The position numbers and the translations under genes were made by a program. A stretch of 30,844 nt of DNA. It comes from JAQCEJ01 sp040881995. GTDB lineage: Bacteria; Planctomycetota; Planctomycetia; Planctomycetales; Planctomycetaceae. The stretch spans positions 1 to 30,844 of the forward strand of contig JBBECD010000100.1 of the NCBI GenBank assembly GCA_040881995.1, in the 5' to 3' direction. The notes under the pieces were generated by a model, which worked only from the letters and a program-made list of their open reading frames with translations, was not told the DNA's origin and ran no database searches. Positions 1 through 10,811 of this stretch are shown here, piece after piece (position 1 is the first letter of the stretch; each line of letters starts with the position of its first letter).

Positions 1-306
1 CGAGGCAGTCCACAGGTCGGCACGACTGACCGAAACACCTTGGCGCAGCAACGTCCCGCGCACGCGACCGAACTCGCGGGCGCATGCGTCATCAAACGGA
101 AGCACCTGCACATCCTGAAGCAGATCGTCTTCGATCGCCGTCAGCAGCGGCTGCGGATCATCACGGCGGTAAGCCCACGCGTAGAGTTCGGCCAGCACAA
201 TTGTGGGAATCGAGAGTCGGCCGGAATACTGGACGAACCGATGCATCAGCCCTGCCGGACGGCGGAGGTGAGCCGAGCAGATGTTTGTGTCCAGTAGAAA
301 GCTCAT
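1..306 (-). CDS. VapC-like PIN-domain toxin (partial, runs off the left edge)
   Basis: PIN-domain ribonuclease, the toxin half of a type II toxin-antitoxin pair; family members cut RNA with a Mg-binding acidic cluster. Visible are 102 codons beginning MSFLLDTNIC. The first acidic residue is in LLDTN (Asp6), a conserved Glu lies in LAELYAW, and a later Asp is in SRADLWTA, matching the spacing of PIN active-site acids. The last part of the domain lies beyond base 1, so integrity cannot be judged. The ATG (304-306) overlaps the stop of the upstream antitoxin gene as ATGA, so translation is probably coupled. The PIN assignment is firm; the target RNA is unknown. Confidence 0.85.
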   Translation of the reverse strand, partial: MSFLLDTNICSAHLRRPAGLMHRFVQYSGRLSIPTIVLAELYAWAYRRDDPQPLLTAIEDDLLQDVQVLPFDDACAREFGRVRGTLLRQGVSVSRADLWTAS

Positions 307-553
307 TCCTCGATCTCGGCCGGCCGTTCAACCTTCCGATCGCGAGCGATCTCTTCCAGAATTCGATCGTCCTCGTCCGACCACGTCTCGGCCAGCGCTC
401 CCGCGCACCGCCGTAATCCTTCTCCCCACACGGCAGGCGTCTGGGACGACACGCGCACAATTACCTCGACCTCCTGCCCGTCGGCCAATCCGAGGTTCGC
501 CGGTAGTTCGATGCTGTTGCCGTGGACGGTGCCCGCCGTGCGGATCGTCTTCA

Positions 554-554
<1 letters not shown>
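303..554 (-). CDS. VapB/AbrB-like antitoxin
   Basis: Small 83-residue protein just upstream of, and overlapping, a PIN toxin gene, so inferred to be the cognate antitoxin that binds the toxin and autoregulates. The N-terminal half (about residues 5-33, with GNSIELPANLGLADGQEVEV) resembles the swapped-hairpin AbrB/VapB DNA-binding fold. The C-terminal half is acidic and helical (SDEDDRILEEIARDR), as expected for a toxin-binding tail. The ATG at 554 overlaps the thiC stop as TGATG; a GTG one codon earlier (557) is an alternative start. There is no room for a separate promoter between thiC and this gene, so it is probably transcribed with thiC unless a promoter lies inside thiC. The antitoxin role rests mainly on context. 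Confidence 0.75.
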
Positions 555-2446
<1,892 letters not shown>

Positions 2447-2539
2447 GGTGGATGTTCCTTTAACGGCCGCTATCTCTCGGCGAATGTCTCCGCAGATCGA
2501 TCGCCGTCGTCGGCTTGCGAGGGAAATTGTCTCTACCGT

Positions 2540-2599
2540 ATCGTAGTCACGTTCCGTGGAATTGCAATGCTGGCTTGACGGGGCGACGGGAGTTACAAT
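2540..2599. promoter_or_regulatory. Divergent promoter region between thiC and the PfkB kinase
   Basis: On the minus strand, TTGCAA (2562-2567) and TACGAT (2540-2545) with a 16-nt spacer make a plausible sigma-70-type promoter for thiC, with a leader of about 90 nt. On the plus strand, TACAAT (2594-2599) lies about 60 nt before the kinase start; the nearest TTGACG (2575-2580) is only 13 nt away, too close for a standard pair. Pattern match only. Confidence 0.3.
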
Positions 2600-2658
2600 G
2601 AACCAGTCGAACGTTGAATTCGGAAAAATCAAATCCCGATGGAAGGTGGGCCAAATTC

Positions 2659-3642
2659 ATGTCTTATGACGTCTACGGAGTCGGCAACGCGCTGGTCGAT
2701 ATTCAGGCCATGGTGTCGGATGAAACGCTGACGGCTCTCAACTTTTCGAAAGGGATCATGACGCTGGTCGATGAATCGGTGCAATCGCAGGTCTTGTCGA
2801 AACTGGCGGGTCAACAGATCACCCGCTGTGCCGGCGGATCGGCCGCCAATACGATTATGGGAATCGCCGATTTCAGAGGCCGCGCCGCCTACGCCGGCAA
2901 AGTGGGCGGCGACGCGCTGGGCGAGTTTTTCTTGTCCGACATGCGGAAGATCGGCATCGCCATCGAGGTTCCCCCCGCGCGCGAAACGACGGGAACCTGT
3001 GTGGTGTTGATTACGCCCGACGCCCAGCGGACGATGCTCACGCATCTCGGCGTCTCGGCGACGCTTTCGCCCGACGATATCAGCGAGGCGGAAATCAAAA
3101 AGGCGAAGTACGTGTACGTTGAAGGATATCTCTTTACGGGGGATTCGACGAAGGCGGCGGCCCTGAAGGCGATTGAACTCGCCAAGAAAAACGGCGTCCG
3201 CGTGGCGTTCACCGTCTCCGATCCGTTTTTGATTCAGCATTATCGCGAACATTTCTGGGAGTTGATCGAGAACTCGATCGATCTGTTGTTCTGCAATCTC
3301 GAAGAAGCCCGCAGCCTGACCGGGCAGACCGACATGGTCGAGTGCGCCCGGTTCATCCACAAGCAGGCCTGCGACGTCGCCCTCACGCTGGGGAAGAACG
3401 GTTCGCTATTGATGACCAACGACGAATTGATTCCGATCGAAGGCGTGAGGGTGAATGCGGTCGATACCACCGGCGCAGGGGACATGTACGCCGCCGGTCT
3501 GTTGTACGGCATCACCAACGGTTTAAGTTGGCAACAGGCGGGCCATCTCGCCTCTCACGCCGCCGCCCGCATTGTCACCCAGCGCGGCGCCCGTCTGGCG
3601 CAGCCCTTCACCCGCGAGGAAATGCGCGAGCTGTTGGGGTGA
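2659..3642 (+). CDS. PfkB-family carbohydrate kinase, adenosine-kinase-like
   Basis: ATP-dependent kinase of the ribokinase/PfkB superfamily (327 residues); substrates in this family are nucleosides or sugars. The N-terminal GNALVDI and CAGGSAANT segments and the C-terminal DTTGAGDMYAAGLL (PfkB signature 2, with the catalytic Asp in GAGD) are intact. The N-terminus and overall length fit adenosine kinases best, so purine salvage is the likely role, but sugar specificity cannot be excluded. The ATG at 2659 was chosen because the family similarity begins there (MSYDVYGVGNALVD) and GGAAGG lies upstream; an ATG at 2614 would add 15 unrelated residues. It diverges from thiC and converges on the Ser/Thr kinase gene. 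Confidence 0.9.
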   Translation: MSYDVYGVGNALVDIQAMVSDETLTALNFSKGIMTLVDESVQSQVLSKLAGQQITRCAGGSAANTIMGIADFRGRAAYAGKVGGDALGEFFLSDMRKIGIAIEVPPARETTGTCVVLITPDAQRTMLTHLGVSATLSPDDISEAEIKKAKYVYVEGYLFTGDSTKAAALKAIELAKKNGVRVAFTVSDPFLIQHYREHFWELIENSIDLLFCNLEEARSLTGQTDMVECARFIHKQACDVALTLGKNGSLLMTNDELIPIEGVRVNAVDTTGAGDMYAAGLLYGITNGLSWQQAGHLASHAAARIVTQRGARLAQPFTREEMRELLG

Positions 3643-3672
3643 GCCGTATTTGCAATTCGGCGTGCCTTTCAT

Positions 3673-3734
3673 CCTTCTCCCTCTGGGAGAAGGTGGCTGA
3701 AGGCCGGATGAGGGCGCCTTTAAAGAAAGGGATG
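3673..3734. repeat. Palindromic intergenic repeat between convergent genes
   Basis: A perfect 9-bp stem (CCTTCTCCC 3673-3681, GGGAGAAGG 3685-3693) with a TCT loop is followed by GTGGCTGAAGGCCGGATGAG. This CTCCC-loop-GGGAG plus GGCCGGATGAGGG arrangement resembles a repeat seen in many bacterial intergenic regions. It lies between two convergent genes and may help end transcription from either side, but there is no T-run. Confidence 0.55.
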
Positions 3735-3776
3735 AAGGCGGAGGGATGAGTCAGAAACAACGCGACGGTCGTCTTC

Positions 3777-6700
3777 TCATCCTTCATCCTTCGATTCGCT
3801 CGGGAGTTCGAGCAGGTCGGCGCCGGCGGCGCTGCCGTCGGCGGCGCCGATGCGAGCCGGGTTGATCTGCGGTTCGTCCAGCAATTCGAAATCGGCGGCT
3901 CGGAGTTCGACGAAACGTTTGTTCTGCCGGTCGCTTTCCCACAGGATCGGCTCGTTCCGTACGCCGACGTCGGCGATCGTCATCCCGATCCGCAACCACT
4001 CGTCAAAGTTGAACGACTTTCGCTCGGAAATTCCCTGCGTCGAATGAATCGTCCAGAACACCGCGGTCTCGTTGTGAAAATTCTTCTCGCCGGTCCAGCG
4101 GAACAAACGCTGAAAATCGGAAACCGTCATGTTCCCTTCCATCGAAACCAAAGGCTGCTTGTCGCCGAGCGAGAAGAGATTGTTTCGGGCCGTGACGAAC
4201 AGCGGAAGAAGTTCGAGCGGAATTTGAGTTCCGCTTTCGACGCGAACCAGCGATTCCCCGAGCAGCGCGGTGACGTGTTCCAGCCGCAGTTCGAGGCGTT
4301 GCAGTTCGGCCCCTTTGACCTGATCGCCGCGGACGAACAAGAGGTTGCCTTCGAGCGCGACCGCCGAATGGAGCACGCTGAAGCGGCCCGGTTCGGTCGT
4401 CTGCACATCGAACAGGCGACCCGTGCCGCGAACCAGACAGTGATTTAATTCGAACTCGTACGGATCGCGCGGGGGGCGCTTATCCATCATGTTCATGTTG
4501 GGAACGTTGCCGGTCGGCGGAGGGAGCACTTCGCAGACGGTCGCGTTTCTGCGGTCCGGGTTTTCGATCGTCACGAGCACCCGTTGCAGACTCATCTGAC
4601 GGAAGGCCTGCAGCGAGAACAGCGCCCATTTGTCGCTGACCACTTTCGGGTCGACGCGCATCGTCAGATTGACGTCGAAGAAATTCATCGAACCGTTGGC
4701 GACCGTGATCATGTGCGTCTGATCCCCCTGTCCGGGAATCTGCACCGGCACGAATTCGATGACCGGACGATATCCGTTGGCCCCGCGAATCGTGATCGTT
4801 TTTTCGTTGATCTTGATCGGCTTTTCGGAACGGACTCCGTTAAACTGCAGTTCGATCACGCTGCCGTCGGCGGCCTCCTGACAGGCCGCTTCAAGCGTGC
4901 CGAATTTCTTTTTCGCGGTTCCCATCGCATCGATAATGACGTACGGCGTTGCCTGGCTTTCCAACGTCGGACGCGGTTTGTCGCCCGGCGTCGGCGTGCG
5001 CGCCTCGGCGGTCTCCGCAGGTCGCGGTGAAGGTTTCGGCGTCGAGTCGCCGACGGGCGTCTTCGAAACGCCGGAATTCGTGGCGACCTCGGCATCTTCG
5101 TCGGCATTGGGAGTATCGTTCGTCGATAGAGGCGCCGGCTTGGTCAACGTTGTCGCCCTCGGAGGTTTCGTGTTCTTCTGAGTCAATGGCGCCAGTTCGG
5201 GAGTCTCGAAGAGGGGAGGAAGCTGAAGCTCGGATGCGGTATCGTCATCGTGAGGACCAGCGCGTTTCCTGCCGAGGAATTCACTCACTGTGCGAATGAC
5301 GTCCGCCTGGTTCCCGCTGGAAATCTCCACCCCCGCAGGTTTTTCCGCTTCCACGGCGTCGTCGGTTTGGGCGGCCTGTGAATTGTTCCCGCGGATTTGT
5401 TTCTCACCGTCGGCCGATTTCCTCTTCGGCGCACGATCGGCCGAGACGTCGATGCCGTTGTTGGATCCATCCCCGTCGGCTGCGGGAAGGTAAGTTGCGG
5501 CGGTGCGTGTGGGATCTCCCGTGGTCGCGCGCGAATGCCCTTGGCCGAAATCGGGATACCGATCGAGCACGGCGACGAACAACAGCAGTGCCGTCGTCAT
5601 AATCATCCAGCCCAGGTTGCGCTGGGCGAATCCCGGGCGGTGCGGTTCCTGCGACATCCAGACCAGGCCCTCGGCGCTCACGCCGCGAAAACCGTAACCG
5701 GCGGCGATCGGCATCAAGTCCTTGATCAGTTGCTCGGGAGAGCTATATCGGCGGTCCATCTCGCTGGCCATCATGCGGCGGACGATCATCGACAACTCCG
5801 GCGGGACGCGCGGATTTTTCGTGCGCGGATCGGGAGAGTTATTGCGCTGATGGTCCAGCAATTTCTGCAGCATCGTCCCCTCGGGGTAGGGGGGCTCGCC
5901 GGCCAGCATGTGATACAGCGTGCATCCGAGCGAATAAATATCGCTGCGGATGTCGACGTTGCGCGGATCTTTCGCTTGCTCGGGCGAGATGTAATCGAAG
6001 GTTCCCAGCGTCGTGCCGGCCATCGTGAGATCGACCGATCCATCGGCTTTTTCGCTGCGGGCCAGACCGAGATCGACGAGTTTCGCCCGCCCTTTAGGGG
6101 TGATGATGATGTTCGACGGTTTGATGTCGCGGTGCACCACGCCGTGCGCCGACGTGTGCTGCAGCGCCGCTGCAATTTGCAGCGTGTAATTGACCGCTTC
6201 GGCGACGTCGAGCGGGCCGCGAGCGCGAATTAACTCGCGGACGTTCGTGCCGGTGATGAACTCGAAAGCGATGTAATGCAATCCGTGATCTTCACCGATG
6301 AAGTACACGCGGGCGATGTTTTCGTGGTCGAGCCGGGCCGCGGCACGGGCTTCGTTTTGAAAGCGTTTGACGGCGGCGAGGTCGCGCGACAGCCCCGGCG
6401 TGAGGATCTTGAGGGCGACTTCACGATTCAACCGCGTGTCGAGAGCGCGAAACACCGCCCCCATGCCGCCGCTGCCGATGCGGTGCTCGATGATGAAATG
6501 GCCGACCTGAATCCCTTGCGGATCGAAGGGGAAATGATCGGCGCCCGCCGCATCGTCCGTGGAACTGGGAAACAGACGATGCCAAATCGCAGATGACGGA
6601 GAACCGGCCGCGTGCGAAAAGGAGATCCCCGAACCGGATGCGGGATGAACCGACGAACTCGAATTTCCTCCCGTTAAACCGCGGCGTTCGGGATTAAGGA

Positions 6701-6800
6701 CCGTGAGCGACTCATCCTCATACGGAGGGGCGTCAGGCTGGGGGAACATCATCTTGAGCTGTTCCGTTAACCCAACTTGTGATTCCGGGTGAGTGCTCAT
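3777..6800 (-). CDS. Transmembrane Ser/Thr protein kinase with large C-terminal exported region
   Basis: Hanks-type kinase of 1007 residues. An N-terminal low-complexity segment (about 1-95) precedes the kinase domain (about 99-365): glycine loop GSGGMG (109-114), Lys131 in ALKIL, HRDIKPSN with Asp225, DLG with Asp243, and SPEQ near 272. All catalytic residues are present, so it should be active. One membrane helix (about 395-412, NLGWMIMTTALLLFVAVL) is followed by a long Pro/Thr/Glu-rich linker and a C-terminal region (about 625-1007) with regular beta-strand-like repeats (KINEKTITIRGANGYRPVIEF), suggesting a right-handed beta-helix or similar sensor. ATG 6800 was chosen because upstream codons look non-coding. 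Likely signals from outside the cytoplasm; ligand and targets are unknown. Confidence 0.92.
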   Translation of the reverse strand: MSTHPESQVGLTEQLKMMFPQPDAPPYEDESLTVLNPERRGLTGGNSSSSVHPASGSGISFSHAAGSPSSAIWHRLFPSSTDDAAGADHFPFDPQGIQVGHFIIEHRIGSGGMGAVFRALDTRLNREVALKILTPGLSRDLAAVKRFQNEARAAARLDHENIARVYFIGEDHGLHYIAFEFITGTNVRELIRARGPLDVAEAVNYTLQIAAALQHTSAHGVVHRDIKPSNIIITPKGRAKLVDLGLARSEKADGSVDLTMAGTTLGTFDYISPEQAKDPRNVDIRSDIYSLGCTLYHMLAGEPPYPEGTMLQKLLDHQRNNSPDPRTKNPRVPPELSMIVRRMMASEMDRRYSSPEQLIKDLMPIAAGYGFRGVSAEGLVWMSQEPHRPGFAQRNLGWMIMTTALLLFVAVLDRYPDFGQGHSRATTGDPTRTAATYLPAADGDGSNNGIDVSADRAPKRKSADGEKQIRGNNSQAAQTDDAVEAEKPAGVEISSGNQADVIRTVSEFLGRKRAGPHDDDTASELQLPPLFETPELAPLTQKNTKPPRATTLTKPAPLSTNDTPNADEDAEVATNSGVSKTPVGDSTPKPSPRPAETAEARTPTPGDKPRPTLESQATPYVIIDAMGTAKKKFGTLEAACQEAADGSVIELQFNGVRSEKPIKINEKTITIRGANGYRPVIEFVPVQIPGQGDQTHMITVANGSMNFFDVNLTMRVDPKVVSDKWALFSLQAFRQMSLQRVLVTIENPDRRNATVCEVLPPPTGNVPNMNMMDKRPPRDPYEFELNHCLVRGTGRLFDVQTTEPGRFSVLHSAVALEGNLLFVRGDQVKGAELQRLELRLEHVTALLGESLVRVESGTQIPLELLPLFVTARNNLFSLGDKQPLVSMEGNMTVSDFQRLFRWTGEKNFHNETAVFWTIHSTQGISERKSFNFDEWLRIGMTIADVGVRNEPILWESDRQNKRFVELRAADFELLDEPQINPARIGAADGSAAGADLLELPSESKDEG

Positions 6801-6811
6801 AACCCTGTTTC

Positions 6812-6831
6812 TATAACGGTTTCCCGTTATA
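6812..6831. promoter_or_regulatory. Inverted repeat in the leader of the Ser/Thr kinase gene
   Basis: TATAACGG, a TTTC spacer, then CCGTTATA: a perfect 8-bp inverted repeat starting 12 nt upstream of the kinase start codon. Its position, right where a ribosome would load, suggests an operator or a translation-modulating hairpin. Function is inferred from position only. Confidence 0.4.
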
Positions 6832-7525
6832 TCACTTTCCTGCCAGACGTGTCCTTGCGACAACCCAAACCTCATGTTACGGGTAATTGACTCGAACGCC
6901 TCGCGTCCGCGGCATTGGCTTCGACTTGTAATTTGAAACGACGTGAAATGGGAACGGTGTTCGACCAACCGCGGATCGACGAGAAGAGCGCAATTCGTCC
7001 GTCAAGAAATGACCGACAATCTCCGTGTCGTCCAGCCTGTTCCGTCTCGCTCTCTCGACCATTCACCCACTGAAGGTCGCAATCATTTTACGACGTCGTC
7101 TGCCCCTTTCAATCGGCTATTTGCTTTTGCAAAAATCAGTCAAAGCGACCGATCCTCCGTCGATGCCGGCAGGGTGCGGACCCACTCCCCACAAAAATCT
7201 GCCCGAGGGACGGGCGCAATCTATTGAAATGAACGCAACTGAATGTTGCATATGATTTAACGACCGAAGAGCCGAACTTCATCGTAACCGACGAAATACC
7301 GGATTTCCACCCCAATCGGCAAAATTTGTCGGATTCTTAATCATCATCGGATGTTGATGTTTGCAAAGGGTTTTTGTAAATCTTCTTCAGAATTTGCAGG
7401 CGCGCAACTCCCGTGAAGACGACACACGCGCCAACGAGACGACCGCTGAAGTCGCGGCATATGGCCCTGAAGAGAAGGACGTGAAGCGGGAAAAGACGCA
7501 GTCAGGCAACCGCTGACTCATCCTT
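6832..7525. other. Long intergenic stretch with no recognisable gene
   Basis: About 700 bp between the kinase leader and the repeat at 7526. Both strands contain only short frames with no family similarity, and base composition becomes more AT-rich from about 7240 to 7400. It may carry the kinase promoter, an sRNA or decayed sequence; nothing specific could be identified. Confidence 0.5.
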
Positions 7526-7601
7526 CAAACACAACCTTGTGCGTAGCGATGTTCCGTTGAATTTGGGGCATTTTTAATAGGGCACAACCGGTTGTGTTAG
7601 A
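7526..7601 (+). repeat. Dispersed 75-bp element, copy A
   Basis: Begins AAACACAACC, continues TTGTGCGTAGCGAT, and ends GCACAACCGGTTGTG followed by TTAG. The ends are inverted copies of each other (10 of 11 positions), and the right end contains the 14-bp palindrome CACAACCGGTTGTG. It shares most of its length with copy B at 28111. It sits 2 bp beyond the stop codon of the 97-aa gene, just as copy B sits 5 bp beyond its gene. Confidence 0.85.
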
Positions 7602-7603
7602 AT

Positions 7604-7897
7604 TCACCCCTCGTTCACCAGCCGATTTGTCTCGTCGTTGATCGAGTTGAGCACGCGGCATAATTTCTCGACCATTAATTCGGTGTACTGATCGCTTTCC
7701 ATCAACGCGCCAGCCTGATTGCGGACGGAATTATCGTCGACCAGATTGATGTCCGTGATCTTGATGTCGACCAGACGGCGGAACGAATCGGCCTTGGGGA
7801 GGAATCCCTGTTCGAGGTGCTCGATCAACTCTCGCACCAGGCGCTCGCCCTCGGTGAACTTTTGCCGCAAGGTCAAACTTTCGACGGGATGTTCCAT
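7604..7897 (-). CDS. Hypothetical 97-residue charged helical protein
   Basis: Not recognised. The protein is short, acidic and rich in Leu, Glu and Arg, with predicted amphipathic helices (KFTEGERLVRELIEHLEQGF and MVEKLCRVLNSINDE); no signal peptide, membrane segment or Cys motif is visible. ATG 7897 has a strong upstream GGGGAGAG, which supports a real gene and rejects the ATG six codons earlier. It stands alone on the minus strand, preceded by a 9-bp inverted repeat and followed by the dispersed 75-bp element. A regulatory or structural small protein is possible. Confidence 0.65.
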   Translation of the reverse strand: MEHPVESLTLRQKFTEGERLVRELIEHLEQGFLPKADSFRRLVDIKITDINLVDDNSVRNQAGALMESDQYTELMVEKLCRVLNSINDETNRLVNEG

Positions 7898-7912
7898 AGA
7901 CTCTCCCCAGAT

Positions 7913-7939
7913 CAAGGTGTAGAACTACATTACACCTTG
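7913..7939. promoter_or_regulatory. Inverted repeat upstream of the 97-aa gene
   Basis: CAAGGTGTA (7913-7921), a 9-nt loop, TACACCTTG (7931-7939): a perfect 9-bp inverted repeat starting about 16 nt upstream of the start codon and adjoining the ribosome-binding site. Could be an operator for a dimeric repressor or a leader hairpin. Confidence 0.4.
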
Positions 7940-8040
7940 TGCAGAGGGTATCGGTCAAGTGACGAACCGGGAAACCGTCTATCTCGCATAAATATTTCGA
8001 TCTCACCCCCGAATCGCGATTCTCCGACGCCGAAGTCTTC

Positions 8041-8046
8041 TATAAT
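8041..8046 (+). promoter_or_regulatory. Candidate -10 box for the metallophosphoesterase gene
   Basis: TATAAT in consensus form about 114 nt before the ATG at 8160. No good -35 hexamer is seen at 16-18 nt upstream, so this is a weak prediction. Confidence 0.3.
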
Positions 8047-8159
8047 GGGGACGGCCTTTGCATCTCATCGATGATGCCGTCTGCACTCAAAAGCCGCGTT
8101 TGGCGCGTCCCGTTATTTCAAGTCCCGACCGAGCCGCGCCCATTGCGGAATTCGATCCT

Positions 8160-8864
8160 ATGAAAATTCTGTTGATCGCCGACATCCATTCGAATTGGCC
8201 CGCGCTCGCGGCGATCAAAGAGGAGTTTGACGCCTGCCTCTGCATGGGTGACGTCGTCGACTATGGGACCGATCCCGTCCCCTGCATCGACTGGGTGCGT
8301 CAACACGCCACCGCGGTCGTCCGCGGCAATCACGATCACGCCGTCGCTCAGCGCGTCCCCGCGCGGGAAGGATCGGGTTATCGGCAACTCGCGTCGTTCA
8401 CACGCCCGAAGCACTGGGAACTTCTTTCGCCGGTCCGCTTGAAATATCTCGGCCGGCTTCCCATCACGCGGACGTTAACCCTCGACGGCAAACGTTTTTT
8501 GCTCGTGCACGGCACGCCCCGCGACCCGATGGACGAATACTTGTACGATAACCCGGAAGCATGGGCGACCCGTCTGGAGGGAACCGAAGTCGATTACGTC
8601 TGCGTCGGCCACACGCATATCCCGCTGCACATTACGCTTGACGACGGCAAGCAAATCATCAACCCCGGCAGCGTGGGACAGCCACGCGACGGCGATCCCC
8701 GTGCCGCCTATGCCGTCATCGAAAACGGTCGAATGGAAGTCCGCCGCGTCGAGTACAACATCGATGACGTTCTCAAGCAGATGCGGGACATCGGCATGAG
8801 CGAAGAAGCGATTGAACTGACGGAACTCGCGCTCCGCCACGGCAGTTTGCCGTCGGGCATGTAA
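8160..8864 (+). CDS. Metallophosphoesterase (YfcE/MJ0936-like phosphodiesterase)
   Basis: Calcineurin-like phosphoesterase of 234 residues, probably a dinuclear-metal phosphodiesterase acting on small phosphodiesters or nucleotides. All metal and catalytic motifs are in order: ADIH (Asp8, His10), GD (30-31), GNHDH (56-60), HGTP (His117) and GHTH (150-153). ATG 8160 is chosen because the conserved first strand MKILLIADIHSN begins there; an in-frame start at 8058 would add 34 unrelated residues. Stand-alone gene, followed 12 bp later by a REP palindrome that may protect or end its transcript. Substrate cannot be told from sequence. Confidence 0.92.
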   Translation: MKILLIADIHSNWPALAAIKEEFDACLCMGDVVDYGTDPVPCIDWVRQHATAVVRGNHDHAVAQRVPAREGSGYRQLASFTRPKHWELLSPVRLKYLGRLPITRTLTLDGKRFLLVHGTPRDPMDEYLYDNPEAWATRLEGTEVDYVCVGHTHIPLHITLDDGKQIINPGSVGQPRDGDPRAAYAVIENGRMEVRRVEYNIDDVLKQMRDIGMSEEAIELTELALRHGSLPSGM

Positions 8865-8875
8865 CGTCTTGCGTC

Positions 8876-8904
8876 TTTTAGCCCCCCGTCAATGACGGGG
8901 GGGC
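8876..8904 (+). repeat. REP-like palindrome R1 (left of the RAYT gene)
   Basis: TTTTAG head followed by CCCCCCGTCA, one A, then TGACGGGGGG: a near-perfect 10-12 bp stem with a 1-nt loop. The same head and stem occur reversed at 9469-9496 and, with paired changes, at 17291-17318. The TTA at 8878-8880 is the stop codon (TAA) of the transposase gene on the minus strand, so the palindrome encodes its C-terminal residues. Confidence 0.85.
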
Positions 8905-9447
8905 TTCTCTCCTTGGCGTTCGCAGATCTTCTCTCCAGTCGACGATGAAATTCCAAGGCCGTGCCGGCAAGCCCCCTTCTGTGTTATGTCGTTCCACGTA
9001 GTTGATTCTGTCAATGACGGACTTCGTGTCGAAACAAAATCGCTTGTCACATCCCTCAGTCCAAATGGGACGGCCGGGACGCAAGCCATATCGAACGGAA
9101 TCTTTTGCGCATTTGACAACCTCACTTAATTCGTGTGATGTTGCCGAAATAACGAAATGAACGTGCCATGTTTGCACGGTCATCGCCAGAAAGGTGACGT
9201 TCAATCTTTCGATTAAGGAATTTCCGATGAATGAACCGATATCGAAGAGCTTATTTGTGGGGAAAATGAAGACACTGTGCAACATTTTTACCCGATCACT
9301 CTGCTCCAATACCGGGTCAGGGGGCAGCGTGCGGCCGTCTTCCACCCATCCTCGCTGGTCGCCGCGCAACCAGGTTCCGTATGTGGTCATTGTCAGCATG
9401 ACGGCAAGATAATCTTGCATGACGGGCCATGAATTGAGGTGTTGCAT
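8878..9447 (-). CDS. REP-associated tyrosine transposase (RAYT, Y1/IS200-like)
   Basis: Single-strand DNA transposase of the Y1 HUH family; such proteins cut and move REP palindromes. In the 189-residue product, the HUH pair is His95 and His97 (TWHVHFVI), and a candidate nucleophile is Tyr150 (INYVERHN). The N-terminal YGTWLRGDQRGWV segment is typical of RAYT-like proteins. Palindromes R1 and R2 flank it in inverted orientation; R2 begins 22 bp before the ATG and R1 contains the stop, so the tail PPSLTGG is REP-derived. Later starts at 9420 or 9399 are possible because no good ribosome-binding site is seen at 9447. Likely a domesticated single gene rather than a full insertion sequence. Confidence 0.85.
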   Translation of the reverse strand: MQHLNSWPVMQDYLAVMLTMTTYGTWLRGDQRGWVEDGRTLPPDPVLEQSDRVKMLHSVFIFPTNKLFDIGSFIGNSLIERLNVTFLAMTVQTWHVHFVISATSHELSEVVKCAKDSVRYGLRPGRPIWTEGCDKRFCFDTKSVIDRINYVERHNTEGGLPARPWNFIVDWREDLRTPRREAPPSLTGG

Positions 9448-9468
9448 TGACCATTTATCGTCGGTAGA

Positions 9469-9496
9469 CCCCCCGTCATTGACGGGGGGCTAAAAA
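9469..9496 (-). repeat. REP-like palindrome R2 (upstream of the RAYT gene)
   Basis: CCCCCCGTCA, one T, TGACGGGGGG, then CTAAAAA: the inverted counterpart of R1, with the TTTTAG head pointing outwards. It lies between transaldolase and RAYT, just upstream of the RAYT start, where it could affect RAYT expression or serve as the enzyme's substrate. Confidence 0.85.
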
Positions 9497-9522
9497 GGCA
9501 AAATAACTTTGCGACCGCACCA

Positions 9523-10575
<1,053 letters not shown>

Positions 10576-10634
10576 GATGCCTTCTCGATATAATGTCAGG
10601 GTCGTGTTGATTGTCGTATTAGTCCATTCGGATA

Positions 10635-10811
10635 GAGTCAAGAGTCGAGAGACAAGAGTCAAGAGCCAGAGACGAAAAAATGAGCGAAACGCTCCGCGGC
10701 GCAAAGCCTCTGCGTCGCGGCTAACCGAAACCCGGCGAATGTACTCTGCCTTTTTCTGGCCCTGGACTCTGGACCCTCGACTCTGGACTTTTCTGGCTCT
10801 TGTCTCTTGAC
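10635..10811. repeat. Composite inverted repeat between tal and purB
   Basis: The left part (10648-10670, GAGACAAGAGTCAAGAGCC then AGA) and the right part (10792-10811, TCTGGCTCTTGTCTCTTGAC) are imperfect inverted copies. Between them are a GTCGCGGCTAACC repeat and a run of CTCTGGAC/CTCTGGACC units. The whole may fold into a long hairpin in the divergent promoter space. Both arms look like members of a purine-rich low-complexity family. Confidence 0.5.
10690..10726 (+). repeat. GCGTCGCGGCTAACC-type dispersed repeat, copy 1
   Basis: CGCTCCGCGGCGCAAAGCCT followed by CTGCGTCGCGGCTAACC. A second copy of similar length is found on the opposite strand at 17205-17242, and a decayed one may lie at 30729-30755. 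The repeated core contains GCGNAAAGCCT and CGTCGCGGCTAACC. Confidence 0.6.

Noticed and set aside
2447..2658. TPP riboswitch before thiC
   Set aside because: The conserved thi-box blocks could not be found on the minus strand by eye.
6872..7066. 64-codon minus-strand frame upstream of the kinase
   Set aside because: No conserved features and no ribosome-binding site; overlapping frames are equally open.
7913..7945. Sixth copy of the 75-bp element (TACACCTTGTGCAGAGG)
   Set aside because: Only about 15 bp are similar and no right end follows; better explained as a local inverted repeat.
8876..9496. Complete IS200/IS605 insertion sequence
   Set aside because: The protein and flanks fit the RAYT/REP layout better; no separate subterminal IS ends or accessory tnpB gene are present.
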